This document shows, in pieces, positions 35,143-43,966 of a stretch of DNA of 64,000 nucleotides. The translations under genes were made by a program, and so were the position numbers. The notes under the pieces are model-generated. The model searched no databases and had not been told where the DNA came from. It saw only the letters and a list, made by a program, of their open reading frames with translations. The DNA is from Sediminicola sp035798135 (lineage in GTDB: Bacteria > Bacteroidota > Bacteroidia > Flavobacteriales > Flavobacteriaceae). Numbering within the stretch: position 1 is the first letter of the stretch; each line of letters starts with the position of its first letter. The stretch lies in contig JAPFBR010000003.1 in NCBI GenBank assembly GCA_035798135.1, positions 372,001 to 436,000 on the forward strand, given 5' to 3'.

Positions 35143-35598
35143 CTAAATTAGTCTTCTCTTTTTTATGGGGGCATCTGAAACAACATCAGAGAGAATGATA
35201 TGGGTCCTGGTCTCTCCATATTGGATCAATTTGTCAATAAAATGCTCTAAATGAAATTGATCTTTTAATACCACCTCCATTATGATATTTTCATTTCCTG
35301 TTATCCTATAGCAATTCAATACTTCCTCAAAGGTACCCACGGTATCCAAAAAGGGTTTTAACTTACCCATAAAGGCACGAAGGGTAATAATGGCTCGGAG
35401 TTGAAATCCCGTCTGTGTATGTGACACCACAGCTTTGTATCCTTCCAAAATACCAAGATCCTCCATTTTCTTGACACGTTCTGCTACCGCAGGTGGAGTT
35501 AGCCCCACTTTTCGTCCAATATTGGCAAAGGATTCCCTCGCATTATCCTGAAGACATTTTAGGATTCCCCAATTCAAATCGTCAATCTTTACATTCAA
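35143..35598 (-). CDS. Lrp/AsnC-family transcriptional regulator
   Basis: A 151-residue regulator with an N-terminal winged helix (LNWGILKCLQDNARESFANI then GRKVGLTPPAVAERVKKMED) and a C-terminal RAM ligand domain (FEEVLNCYRITGNENIIMEV). It controls amino-acid-related genes in most bacteria and its effector is probably an amino acid. Its promoter box at 35658-35665 overlaps an inverted repeat, which points to autoregulation. Confidence 0.92.
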   Translation of the reverse strand: MNVKIDDLNWGILKCLQDNARESFANIGRKVGLTPPAVAERVKKMEDLGILEGYKAVVSHTQTGFQLRAIITLRAFMGKLKPFLDTVGTFEEVLNCYRITGNENIIMEVVLKDQFHLEHFIDKLIQYGETRTHIILSDVVSDAPIKKRRLI

Positions 35599-35657
35599 AT
35601 CTTTTTATTTTAAATAATTTATTTTCGATAGCTAAATTACAATATTGCTTTTGAATA

Positions 35658-35665
35658 CAAAGATA
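35658..35665 (-). promoter_or_regulatory. -7 box of the Lrp-type gene
   Basis: The minus strand reads TATCTTTG 60 bp upstream of the start. It overlaps the inverted repeat at 35663-35692. Confidence 0.5.
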
Positions 35666-35692
35666 AAATTACCAATTACGACGTAATTTTAT
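35663..35692. promoter_or_regulatory. Candidate Lrp operator (inverted repeat)
   Basis: ATAAAATTAC (35663-35672) and GTAATTTTAT (35683-35692) are perfect complements with a 10-bp spacer. The site sits between the divergent Lrp gene and the 145-residue gene and could control both. Confidence 0.5.
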
Positions 35693-35718
35693 ACTATAAT
35701 CCCAGATGGAACAAAAAA

Positions 35719-36156
35719 ATGCCCTATAAAAATTTACGCACTGTGCCTATTTATCGAAAGGCTTTGGAACTCTGCTTGATGAGCAGGGAGATAGCTGCGT
35801 ATGTTTCATACAATAAAGACCTATTGTTATTGTATCAATCCAATAGCTTAAGGGACATTATTGCTGACTCCTTAATAACAGATTCCATACTTATTCCACA
35901 GAAAATTGCTCAGGCAGAATGCACGGAATCCTATGATGTCCGCTTAAAAAGTGTTGCCCTAATCAATATCATGATACGTAATATCCTCTCGTATTGCAAT
36001 GGTCTGGAAAGAGATGGTGTAAAGGAAAAAGAATATATCAACCTCTTGAGAAGGGAAATAAAACTTTTTAGAAGGCTTTACAAAAAATGGAAGAGATCCC
36101 TGAAAGGTGATAATGGCGATACCAATTGGGGTTTAAATGAATCCTTTGGGTTTTAG
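35719..36156 (+). CDS. Helical 145-residue protein, unknown
   Basis: A basic, mostly helical protein (FRRLYKKWKRSLKG near the end) with no signal or membrane segment. Its start MPYKNLRTVPIYRKALELCL and helix pattern faintly resemble four-helix-bundle proteins of the 23S rRNA intervening-sequence family, but the match is too weak to name it. It is divergent from the Lrp-type regulator, with a shared palindromic site between, so it may be a target of that regulator. Confidence 0.6.
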   Translation: MPYKNLRTVPIYRKALELCLMSREIAAYVSYNKDLLLLYQSNSLRDIIADSLITDSILIPQKIAQAECTESYDVRLKSVALINIMIRNILSYCNGLERDGVKEKEYINLLRREIKLFRRLYKKWKRSLKGDNGDTNWGLNESFGF

Positions 36157-36186
36157 ATTAAAGGCATTAAAAATTCCCTCAATATA

Positions 36187-36214
36187 AAAGCCTCGATTAA
36201 AATCGAGGCTTTTT
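36187..36214. terminator. Bidirectional intrinsic terminator
   Basis: AAAGCCTCGATT and its complement form a 12-bp stem with a 2-nt loop (in practice 4), followed by T5. It separates convergent genes. Confidence 0.85.
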
Positions 36215-36219
36215 ACTTT

Positions 36220-39200
36220 CTACATATTTCTTCGATACTGTCCTCCAACTTCAAAAAGAGCATTTGTAATCTGCCCTAAAGAACACACCTTGGTAACATC
36301 CATTAATTTTTCAAAGATATTTTCGTTATTGACCGCCATATCCTGGAGCTCCGTTAACTCTTTTTCTACTATGGTATCGTTTCGACTGTGAAGATTTTGA
36401 AGTGTTGCAATCTGTGCCTGTTTTTCTTCCTCTGTGGCCCTGATAACCTCTTCAGGCAAAACTGTAGGGGAGCCTTTGGAACTTAAAAAGGTATTCACCC
36501 CAATGATTGGAAACTCTCCGTTATGCTTAAGGGTTTCATAATAAAGACTTTCTTCCTGTATCTTGGAACGTTGGTACATGGTTTCCATAGCGCCCAAAAC
36601 TCCGCCTCGTTCCGTAATTCTATCAAATTCCAACAATACAGCTTCCTCCACTAAATCGGTCAATTCCTCTATAATAAATGACCCCTGTAGCGGATTCTCA
36701 TTTTTAGTCAAGCCAAGTTCCTTGTTGATGATCAACTGAATGGCCATTGCTCTTCTAACAGATTCTTCCGTGGGTGTGGTTATTGCTTCATCATAGGCAT
36801 TGGTATGCAAGGAGTTACAATTGTCGTAAATAGCGTACAATGCCTGTAAAGTAGTACGGATATCGTTAAAATCTATTTCTTGTGCATGCAAACTTCTACC
36901 GGAGGTCTGAATGTGGTATTTCAACATTTGGGCCCTAGGGTCCGCACCGTATTTATGCTTTAACGCCTTGGCCCATATTTTACGGGCAACCCTACCAATT
37001 ACCGCGTATTCGGGATCAACTCCATTGGAAAAGAAAAACGATAGGTTGGGGCCAAATTTATTGATATCCATACCCCTACTCAGGTAATATTCTACATAAG
37101 TGAATCCATTGGACAAGGTGAATGCCAATTGTGTAATAGGGTTGGCGCCAGCCTCCGCAATATGGTATCCAGAAATGGATACAGAATAAAAATTACGGAT
37201 CTCGTTCTGAATAAAATACTCTTGAACGTCTCCCATGAGTCGCAAGGCAAATTCAGTAGAGAAAATACAGGTATTCTGTGCCTGATCTTCTTTTAAAATA
37301 TCGGCTTGAACCGTTCCCCTAACCTGATTTAGCGTAGTCTTTTTTATGGAGGCATAAACGTCTTTCGGCAGCACCTGGTCCCCGGTCATCCCTAAGAGCA
37401 TCAATCCTAACCCGTCATTCCCTTTGGGAAGTTCGCCCATATACTTTGGCCTTTCTACTCCCTTATCCTTATAAATGGCATTAATTTTCGCCTCTACTTC
37501 CTTCTCTAGGCCATTTTCCTTAATATATTTTTCGCAATTCTGGTCTATGGCGGCATTCATAAAAAATCCCAACAACATGGGAGCTGGACCATTGATGGTC
37601 ATACTCACCGAGGTCATAATTCCACTCAGGTCAAAGCCGGAGTATAATTTTTTTGCATCGTCCAAACAGCATATCGATACCCCTGCATTTCCAATTTTAC
37701 CATAGATATCGGGTCTATGATCTGGATCACTTCCATAAAGTGTCACCGAATCAAATGCTGTGGACAAGCGTTTTGCCGGTGTGCCAAAACTTACATAATG
37801 AAAACGCCTATTGGTTCGCTCCGGACCTCCTTCGCCCGCGAACATTCTAGTTGGATCCTCCCCTGTTCTTTTAAATGGATAGAGACCAGCGGTATAGGGA
37901 AATTCCCCTGGAACATTTTCTTGCAAGGTCCACCTCAACAAGTCTCCCCATGCTTGGTATTTGGGAAGTACTATTTTAGGTATATCCACTTGGGACAATG
38001 ATTTGGAGTGGGTTTCAATTTTAATTTCCTTACCCCTTACTTTAAATTTATAAATGGGATCCTTATAGGTTTGCACCTTTGAATCCCAATTGGTAATACT
38101 ATCCCAGTGATAGGGATCCAAGTCCATCTTAACTCTGTCAAACTCCTTTAATAGCAATTCTATAAATTGGCCATTTTCAGGATCCTTGGTATCTAGGGTA
38201 TCATCATCGATACCTATTTTAGTAAGACCTAGGACTCCATCCGTAAGGCCTTCCAAAGTTTTATAAATCCCATACAATTGTTGCGCTACTTTAGATTGGG
38301 CATTTACCATATCGTCGTACGCACGATTGTTCTCTGCTATTTCAGAAAGGTATCTGATTCTCGCAGGGGGGATTACAAAAATCTTTTCAGTGATTTCATG
38401 GGTTGCCATAAAAGTGGAATTTAGGTCAGCACCTGCTTTTTCCACTAATTTGGTTGTAATGGCTCCGTATATCCTATTCATACCCGGATCATTGAATTGA
38501 GAGGCAATAGTTCCAAATACAGGCAAGTCATCTTGTGGGATGTCCCAAAGATTATTATTGCGCATGTACTGTTTTTTTACATCCCTTAGCGCATCCAGTG
38601 ATCCTCTTTTATCAAATTTATTGATGGCTACGAGATCTGCGAAATCCAACATATCAATTTTCTCCAACTGTGTAGCAGCCCCAAATTCGGGGGTCATTAC
38701 ATAAAGTGACACATCACTATGTTCGATAATTTCCGTATCGGATTGCCCTATTCCGGAAGTTTCCAAGATAATAAGATCGAATCCTGCCGCTTTTAACACC
38801 TGGACGGCCTCTTCCACATATTTGGACAATGCCAAATTGGATTGTCTTGTTGCCAATGACCTCATATACACACGAGCGTCATTTATGGCGTTCATTCTTA
38901 TACGGTCTCCAAGTAATGCCCCACCCGTTTTCCTTTTGGAAGGATCAACTGAAATGATCCCAATGGTCTTTTCGGGAAAATCTATCAAAAACCTACGAAC
39001 CAATTCATCTACCAAGCTCGACTTTCCAGAACCTCCTGTACCTGTAATTCCCAAAACCGGCACTTGATTTTTTATATGATCCACTGATGAAAAATGGGAT
39101 TTAAACTCCTCATTCCTGTTTTCCGCCAAGCTTATTAATCTCGCCAAGGTATTTACATCCTTTTGAGCAAGTGATTCAACCAATGTTTTGCCTTTGGGAA

Positions 39201-39654
39201 TTTTCAAGGAAGGAACAGGAAAATCACTCTGTTCTACCAAATCATTTATCATTCCCTGAAGGCCCATGGTCCTCCCATCATCCGGAGCATAGATTCTGGT
39301 AATTCCATAATCCATTAATTCCTTGATCTCCTCCGGAAGGATTACTCCCCCTCCCCCAGCAAATATTTTAATATGGGTTGCTCCACGTTCTTTTAGCAGA
39401 TCATACATATATTTTAAATACTCATTATGACCCCCTTGGTACGAAGTCATGGCAATTGCATTCACATCTTCCTGAATAGCACAATCTACCACTTCCGTAA
39501 CACTTCTGTCATGTCCCAAATGGATAACCTCCACTCCTGTGGATTGGATGATTCTACGCATTATATTGATAGCAGCATCATGGCCATCAAACAAGGACGC
39601 AGCAGTAACGATTCTTACTTTATTTTTTGGAGTGTAGGGTTTAATTTGTTCCAT
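36220..39654 (-). CDS. icmF: Fused acyl-CoA mutase IcmF
   Basis: A 1144-residue B12-dependent mutase that interconverts isobutyryl-CoA and n-butyryl-CoA (or related acyl-CoAs). The domain order is that of IcmF: an N-terminal cobalamin domain (1-140, with DGH at 23-25), a MeaB-like G-protein chaperone (about 195-420, P-loop GTGGSGKS at 205-212), a linker, then the mutase TIM barrel (about 560-1110, with YPFKRTGEDPTRMFAGEGG). MeaB-like and mutase parts in one chain let the GTPase protect the cofactor. No B12 riboswitch is seen upstream. The substrate assignment is from architecture. Confidence 0.9.
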   Translation of the reverse strand: MEQIKPYTPKNKVRIVTAASLFDGHDAAINIMRRIIQSTGVEVIHLGHDRSVTEVVDCAIQEDVNAIAMTSYQGGHNEYLKYMYDLLKERGATHIKIFAGGGGVILPEEIKELMDYGITRIYAPDDGRTMGLQGMINDLVEQSDFPVPSLKIPKGKTLVESLAQKDVNTLARLISLAENRNEEFKSHFSSVDHIKNQVPVLGITGTGGSGKSSLVDELVRRFLIDFPEKTIGIISVDPSKRKTGGALLGDRIRMNAINDARVYMRSLATRQSNLALSKYVEEAVQVLKAAGFDLIILETSGIGQSDTEIIEHSDVSLYVMTPEFGAATQLEKIDMLDFADLVAINKFDKRGSLDALRDVKKQYMRNNNLWDIPQDDLPVFGTIASQFNDPGMNRIYGAITTKLVEKAGADLNSTFMATHEITEKIFVIPPARIRYLSEIAENNRAYDDMVNAQSKVAQQLYGIYKTLEGLTDGVLGLTKIGIDDDTLDTKDPENGQFIELLLKEFDRVKMDLDPYHWDSITNWDSKVQTYKDPIYKFKVRGKEIKIETHSKSLSQVDIPKIVLPKYQAWGDLLRWTLQENVPGEFPYTAGLYPFKRTGEDPTRMFAGEGGPERTNRRFHYVSFGTPAKRLSTAFDSVTLYGSDPDHRPDIYGKIGNAGVSICCLDDAKKLYSGFDLSGIMTSVSMTINGPAPMLLGFFMNAAIDQNCEKYIKENGLEKEVEAKINAIYKDKGVERPKYMGELPKGNDGLGLMLLGMTGDQVLPKDVYASIKKTTLNQVRGTVQADILKEDQAQNTCIFSTEFALRLMGDVQEYFIQNEIRNFYSVSISGYHIAEAGANPITQLAFTLSNGFTYVEYYLSRGMDINKFGPNLSFFFSNGVDPEYAVIGRVARKIWAKALKHKYGADPRAQMLKYHIQTSGRSLHAQEIDFNDIRTTLQALYAIYDNCNSLHTNAYDEAITTPTEESVRRAMAIQLIINKELGLTKNENPLQGSFIIEELTDLVEEAVLLEFDRITERGGVLGAMETMYQRSKIQEESLYYETLKHNGEFPIIGVNTFLSSKGSPTVLPEEVIRATEEEKQAQIATLQNLHSRNDTIVEKELTELQDMAVNNENIFEKLMDVTKVCSLGQITNALFEVGGQYRRNM

Positions 39655-39797
39655 ATGTAATTTAGAGACATTTTTAGAGGTGCAATTTACGAAAAGTGCA
39701 AAGTATATAAAGTAAAAATCGGAATATTATAAAAATACCGATGTGATTTAGTCCTCAATTCTGAATGCCTTAATTTTACCCCTTAAATTCAATCATT

Positions 39798-40649
39798 TTG
39801 AAAACCACCATTTTAATCAATTGCCCGGATCAGGCCGGAATTATTAGTTCTGTAACTGGTTTTATACATGTCAAAGGCGGCAATATCATATATATTGACC
39901 AACATGTGGATAAGCAGGCCGATGTCTTTTTTATGCGGTTGGAAAGTGAATTTGACGATAGCACAATTTCCTTTGATCATTTCAAATCACAATTTAAAAA
40001 TGAAATTGCACTCCCATTTAACATGGATTGCAAAATGCATCTCAGTGGCATTAAACCGAAGATGGCCCTCTTCATTTCTAAATATAACCATTGCCTTTAT
40101 GACCTTTTGAGCAGGTTTAATTCTGGGGAATTGGATGTGGAAATCCCTTTTATTTTAAGCAATCATAAAGAACTTCAACATATTTCGGAACAGTTCCAAA
40201 TTCCTTTTTATCATATTCCCGTGAGCAAAGACAACAAAACCGAGGCAGAAAACAAGCAGTTGGCACTCCTAAAGGAACATGAAATTGACTTTATTGTACT
40301 TGCTAGATACATGCAGATTATTTCCCCTAGAACTATAGACCAATATCCGAACAAGATCATAAATATCCATCATTCCTTCCTTCCAGCCTTTGCTGGAGCA
40401 AAACCATACCATGCTGCATTTGCCAGAGGCGTCAAGATAATTGGCGCTACCAGTCATTATGTAACGGAAGAATTGGATGCTGGTCCCATCATTGAACAGG
40501 ATGTCGTTACCGTGACCCATGCCCACACCATAAAGGATTTTATTGCCAAAGGCCAGGATCTGGAGAAAATAGTTTTGTCCAGGGCAGTAAAGTTGCATAT
40601 CCAGAGAAAAACCATGGTTTACAACAACAAAACCGTTATTTTCTCATAA
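39798..40649 (+). CDS. purU: Formyltetrahydrofolate deformylase
   Basis: A 283-residue enzyme that releases formate from 10-formyl-THF to balance one-carbon pools. It has an N-terminal ACT domain (TTILINCPDQAGIISSVTGF) and a formyltransferase-like domain with the active site IINIHHSFLPAFAGAKPYHAA (in parts: NIHHSFLPAF) and GATSHYVTEELDAGPIIEQD. The ACT domain distinguishes it from PurN. It is monocistronic. Confidence 0.94.
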   Translation: MKTTILINCPDQAGIISSVTGFIHVKGGNIIYIDQHVDKQADVFFMRLESEFDDSTISFDHFKSQFKNEIALPFNMDCKMHLSGIKPKMALFISKYNHCLYDLLSRFNSGELDVEIPFILSNHKELQHISEQFQIPFYHIPVSKDNKTEAENKQLALLKEHEIDFIVLARYMQIISPRTIDQYPNKIINIHHSFLPAFAGAKPYHAAFARGVKIIGATSHYVTEELDAGPIIEQDVVTVTHAHTIKDFIAKGQDLEKIVLSRAVKLHIQRKTMVYNNKTVIFS

Positions 40650-40728
40650 CTTAATTTAGATGCCATGCCTTCCGGTAACTTTAGAATATGAAGTACCCTA
40701 TATTTACGATCAAATTTAAAATAATGAT

Positions 40729-41436
40729 ATGATGAAGAAAGTTTTATTAATTGTTTGTGTCCTCCAACTGGTTTCTTGCGCAGAACTCCAACAAGTTGTC
40801 GACCAATTCCCCCAAGGCACTTATGGGATTGGCAATGAAGAAATTGCGAATGGTCTAAGGGAGGCTTTGGACATGGGAATTGAAAAACAAGTAAGTAAAC
40901 TTACTAAAGAAGATGGGTTCTATAAAAATGAATTGGTCAAAATACTACTCCCGGAAGAATTGCAAAAAGTGGACAGGACATTAAGGGATGTTGGCCTTGG
41001 CAATCTTGCCGATGAAGGCTTAAAAGTGTTGAACAGAGCTGCCGAAGATGCGGTAAGCGAAGCCACTCCAATATTTATCAATGCCGTCAAGGACATAACT
41101 TTTGCAGACGCAAAAAACATCCTTTTAGGGAATGATGAAGCGGCTACCCTATATTTAAAAGACGCAACGCATACCGAACTTTATAATAAATTTAATCCCG
41201 TAATAAAAAGTTCATTTGAACGTGTAGGAGCCGACCAAATTTGGAGCAATTTAATAGCCCGATACAACAACCTTCCTTTAACCACTAATGTTAATCCCGA
41301 CCTAACGGATTATGTTACCCTAGAAGCCTTATCAGGTGTCTATACCATGATTGCCTTGGAAGAAAAAGAAATAAGGACAAAAGTATCTTCAAGGACCACC
41401 GCTGTCCTTCGCAAGGTTTTCGCCTTACAAGACTGA
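40729..41436 (+). CDS. DUF4197 lipoprotein
   Basis: A 235-residue envelope protein. The signal peptide ends at a lipobox-like LQLVSC (Cys17). The DUF4197 domain is visible as EEIANGLREALDMGIEKQV, VDRTLRDVGLG and AKNILLGNDEAATLYLKD. The function of the family is unknown. Two in-frame ATGs are adjacent (40729 and 40732) and either could be used. Monocistronic. Confidence 0.88.
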   Translation: MMKKVLLIVCVLQLVSCAELQQVVDQFPQGTYGIGNEEIANGLREALDMGIEKQVSKLTKEDGFYKNELVKILLPEELQKVDRTLRDVGLGNLADEGLKVLNRAAEDAVSEATPIFINAVKDITFADAKNILLGNDEAATLYLKDATHTELYNKFNPVIKSSFERVGADQIWSNLIARYNNLPLTTNVNPDLTDYVTLEALSGVYTMIALEEKEIRTKVSSRTTAVLRKVFALQD

Positions 41437-41548
41437 TAATGAGAGAATTTAATTCCCTATCCTACAATAATTTAAAAAAAATTTCGTTACTTTTAAGTAT
41501 AGCTAATATAACGTAATGGTAATACTTATATCAGCTATAAATCAAGTA

Positions 41549-41567
41549 AAATGCAAACTTTGCATTT
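41549..41567. repeat. Near-perfect palindrome
   Basis: AAATGCAAA and TTTGCATTT flank a single C. It could be an operator or an RNA stem. No adjacent regulator gene explains it. Confidence 0.4.
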
Positions 41568-41604
41568 AATTATTTGAATTAGTAATTTTTGAGTTAGTTA
41601 GTTA

Positions 41605-41632
41605 AAAACCGGTGGGAGCACCGGTTTTTTTT
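41605..41632. terminator. Intrinsic terminator
   Basis: AAAACCGGTG and CACCGGTTTT form a 10-bp stem with a 4-nt loop, followed by more T. It lies 169 bp after the DUF4197 gene, so it may end a separate small transcript. Confidence 0.8.
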
Positions 41633-41878
41633 GTTTTATTCCAATGCAGATTTGTCTGCTTCCAAGGACTAAAAAAACTTAAGAACCAAACTTTGTGTTT
41701 AGTACATCCCTTTATGAATATTTTCTTCAGGTGTAAGGTTTTATTGCAAACCCTTAATGGAACAAATAGGGCTGCCGCGGCCGCTAAATTGTCCGACGGT
41801 GCTGTTTTTACCCGTAAATTATTCTGGAACGTCAGCCAATTCCCTTTAGTTAGCAAGTATTAATCTATATGCATGCTC

Positions 41879-42658
41879 TTATTTACTCGATAAATATCCT
41901 ATAACGGTATCATTAAAAAATTTTGGTTGCTCTATATTTACCACATGGCCACAATTCTCGACCACAATGAGTTCCGAAGTTTTATGGCTGTCCACAATTT
42001 TACGAATAGTGGGCAAAAACAAATAGTCCTCCGCTCCCATTACATATAGCGTAGGAATACCAATTTCCATACTTCTAAAAAAACGCAATAAAGGATTAAT
42101 TTCAGCAGTGAGTTTAAACCACCTAATAAACTCCTTTTGATAAAGTTTTTTGGCTTCCCTTACAAATAAAGACCGTGATTCCTTATGGTTCTTGTTTGGC
42201 ATGATTACAAAGGCGAAGAACTTGTACAACCAAATATAAGGTACCACAGATTTTAATACGATTCCTGTGCGCATCAATACCTGGGACCTAAAATTCAATT
42301 TCATGATAGCCCCTCCCATGATCATGCTCTCTACCCTATCAGGATACTTCTCTGCTAGATTTCTTATTAAAATAGTACCCAATGAAATACCTACGAAATG
42401 AGAAGTTTTTATTTTTTCATGCTCAATGACCTCCACGATATCCTTGGTAATGGAATCAAAAGTATATTTATCATTAAATGCATCTTTCAAGTGGGGTTTG
42501 GAATCGCCATGACCTCTTAAATCCAGAAGAAGTACGTTAAAATGGTCCTTGAACTCCCTTACCTGTTTGTACCAAATAGAAGAACTACCTCCAGCACCGT
42601 GGACAAAGGTGACCCATTTATCAGATGTGGAATGAAGGTAAGTTGTATAGTTTAGCAA
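41879..42658 (-). CDS. Alpha/beta-fold hydrolase
   Basis: A 259-residue serine hydrolase. The oxyanion region is VTFVHGAGGSSSIWYKQ, the acid-rich LLLDLRGHGDSKPH follows, the nucleophile elbow is SHFVGISLGTILIRNLAEKY (in GISLG), and the C-terminal Asp/His come from VMGAEDYLFLP and NCGHVVNIEQP. No signal peptide is seen. The substrate is unknown and it is monocistronic. Confidence 0.9.
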   Translation of the reverse strand: MLNYTTYLHSTSDKWVTFVHGAGGSSSIWYKQVREFKDHFNVLLLDLRGHGDSKPHLKDAFNDKYTFDSITKDIVEVIEHEKIKTSHFVGISLGTILIRNLAEKYPDRVESMIMGGAIMKLNFRSQVLMRTGIVLKSVVPYIWLYKFFAFVIMPNKNHKESRSLFVREAKKLYQKEFIRWFKLTAEINPLLRFFRSMEIGIPTLYVMGAEDYLFLPTIRKIVDSHKTSELIVVENCGHVVNIEQPKFFNDTVIGYLSSK

Positions 42659-42863
42659 GCTAATTTTTTTATAAAAGTAATTTAAAATCCTTTATATATT
42701 GCCACTTGCCTCATTTAAGAATCTTAATCTAGTCATAACTATGAAGTCGACCAAGATTCACTTTTAGGATACTGAAGACATACAAAATAGGATTTTTTGG
42801 ACAACCTACCTGATTATTAGATATATAACAATTTCTTAACAGAAGACTTTCTCAATTAGCGCT

Positions 42864-42871
42864 TATCTTTG
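42864..42871 (+). promoter_or_regulatory. -7 box of the 65-residue protein gene
   Basis: TATCTTTG lies 14 bp before the ATG at 42885. Confidence 0.5.
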
Positions 42872-42884
42872 AAAGAAAAACTTA

Positions 42885-43082
42885 ATGATGGAAAATCAAT
42901 ATTGTAGGGTAGGTTCTACCACGCCCATTACCCAAAGTAACAATGCTATCAGTTTTCTGGAATATCAGTATGCCCTATTCATGGAAAAGGCCTCACAAAT
43001 CAAAAATTCAGACGCCAAACTAGGTGATTTTTTTGAGGGTAAAGCAACGAAAATAAACAAGATGCTCGAAGGATTGTTATAG
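42885..43082 (+). CDS. Small cytosolic protein, unknown
   Basis: A 65-residue protein: a 20-residue polar N-terminus containing YCRVGSTTPITQS, then a helix (NNAISFLEYQYALFMEKASQ) and a second helix near FEGKATKINKMLEGLL. No family recognised. The promoter box just upstream and codon use like its neighbours support it as real. The second Met (42888) is an equally good start. Confidence 0.55.
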   Translation: MMENQYCRVGSTTPITQSNNAISFLEYQYALFMEKASQIKNSDAKLGDFFEGKATKINKMLEGLL

Positions 43083-43094
43083 ACCTCCATTGGA

Positions 43095-43913
43095 TTACAT
43101 TTTTTTCAACTCAGCGGCCATTTGCACCTGTAGCTCTTCGGCCTTGACTCTTGCTACTTCAGCAAAATCAGTGCCGGCAGAAGCATAAATAATACCCCGG
43201 GATGAATTTACCAAAAGACCCACATCTTTTGTCATTCCATATTTGCATACTTCACTTAAGCTCCCACCCTGGGCACCTACCCCTGGAACCAATAAAAAAC
43301 TATTTGGAATGATCTTTCTAATATCTGTTAAGAAGGTTGCCTTGGTTGCGCCAACAACATACATAAGGTTCTTGGCATTTTTATAAGTTTTGGATGTGGT
43401 CAGCACCTTCTTGTATAATTCCATTCCATCTACTATTTGGGTCTGAAAGTCATAGGCCCCTTCATTGGAAGTCAATGCCAATAAAATGGCATGCTTATCC
43501 TCAAACGCCAAAAATGGTTCTACCGAATCCTTTCCCATGTAGGGTGCAATAGTAACCGAATCGAAACCTAAGTCCTCAAAAAAGGCCTTGGCGTACATGG
43601 CAGATGTATTCCCAATATCCCCTCTCTTGGCGTCTGCAATGGTAAACTGTTCTGGATAGTGCGTATTCAGATACTTTATGGTTCTCTCCAGGGATTTCCA
43701 CCCCTTTAGACCGTGAGCCTCATAAAAAGCGACATTGGGCTTGTAGGCCACACATAAGTGATGTGTAGCATCTATAATGGCCTTGTTAAAGGCAAATATA
43801 GGATCATCATCAGATAATAAATGTTTTGGGATCTTGTTGATATCAACATCCAATCCTATGCAAAGGAACGATTGCTTTATGCGTATTTGGTCTACTAACT
43901 GCTTATTGGTCAT
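43095..43913 (-). CDS. pyrF: Orotidine 5'-phosphate decarboxylase
   Basis: A 272-residue enzyme for the last step of UMP synthesis. The catalytic motif is FTIADAKRGDIGNTSAMYAK (the type-2 OMP decarboxylase pattern with Lys and two Asp). Other family segments are LCIGLDVDINKIP, VTIAPYMGKDSVEPF and VPGVGAQGG. Its length matches the long, type-2 class. It lies downstream of prfA but behind the terminator at 43931-43958. Confidence 0.94.
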   Translation of the reverse strand: MTNKQLVDQIRIKQSFLCIGLDVDINKIPKHLLSDDDPIFAFNKAIIDATHHLCVAYKPNVAFYEAHGLKGWKSLERTIKYLNTHYPEQFTIADAKRGDIGNTSAMYAKAFFEDLGFDSVTIAPYMGKDSVEPFLAFEDKHAILLALTSNEGAYDFQTQIVDGMELYKKVLTTSKTYKNAKNLMYVVGATKATFLTDIRKIIPNSFLLVPGVGAQGGSLSEVCKYGMTKDVGLLVNSSRGIIYASAGTDFAEVARVKAEELQVQMAAELKKM

Positions 43914-43930
43914 ATAATGATCGACGTAAT

Positions 43931-43958
43931 AAAAAAAGCCAACTACTCCCAGTTGGCT
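43931..43958 (-). terminator. Terminator after prfA
   Basis: AGCCAACT and AGTTGGCT form an 8-bp stem, followed on the minus strand by T7. Confidence 0.8.
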
Positions 43959-43966
43959 CGTATGCT

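Larger units (their letters stand above)
41437..41878. other. 442-bp gene-free segment with inverted repeats and a terminator
   Basis: No gene is convincing here. The segment holds AAATGCAAA-c-TTTGCATTT at 41549-41567, TATAGCT (41499-41505) facing AGCTATA (41533-41539), the terminator at 41605-41632, and a locally GC-rich core around 41770-41800 with a NotI-type GCGGCCGC. Overlapping frames of about 84 codons on both strands (41602-41863) lack family resemblance. Confidence 0.5.

Noticed and set aside
39655..39797. Cobalamin riboswitch before icmF
   Set aside because: The gap is short and AT-rich, with no B12-box or multi-stem structure.
41602..41863. Two overlapping frames of about 84 codons on opposite strands
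   Set aside because: Neither has family features, a promoter box or supporting context. Kept only as an unexplained segment.
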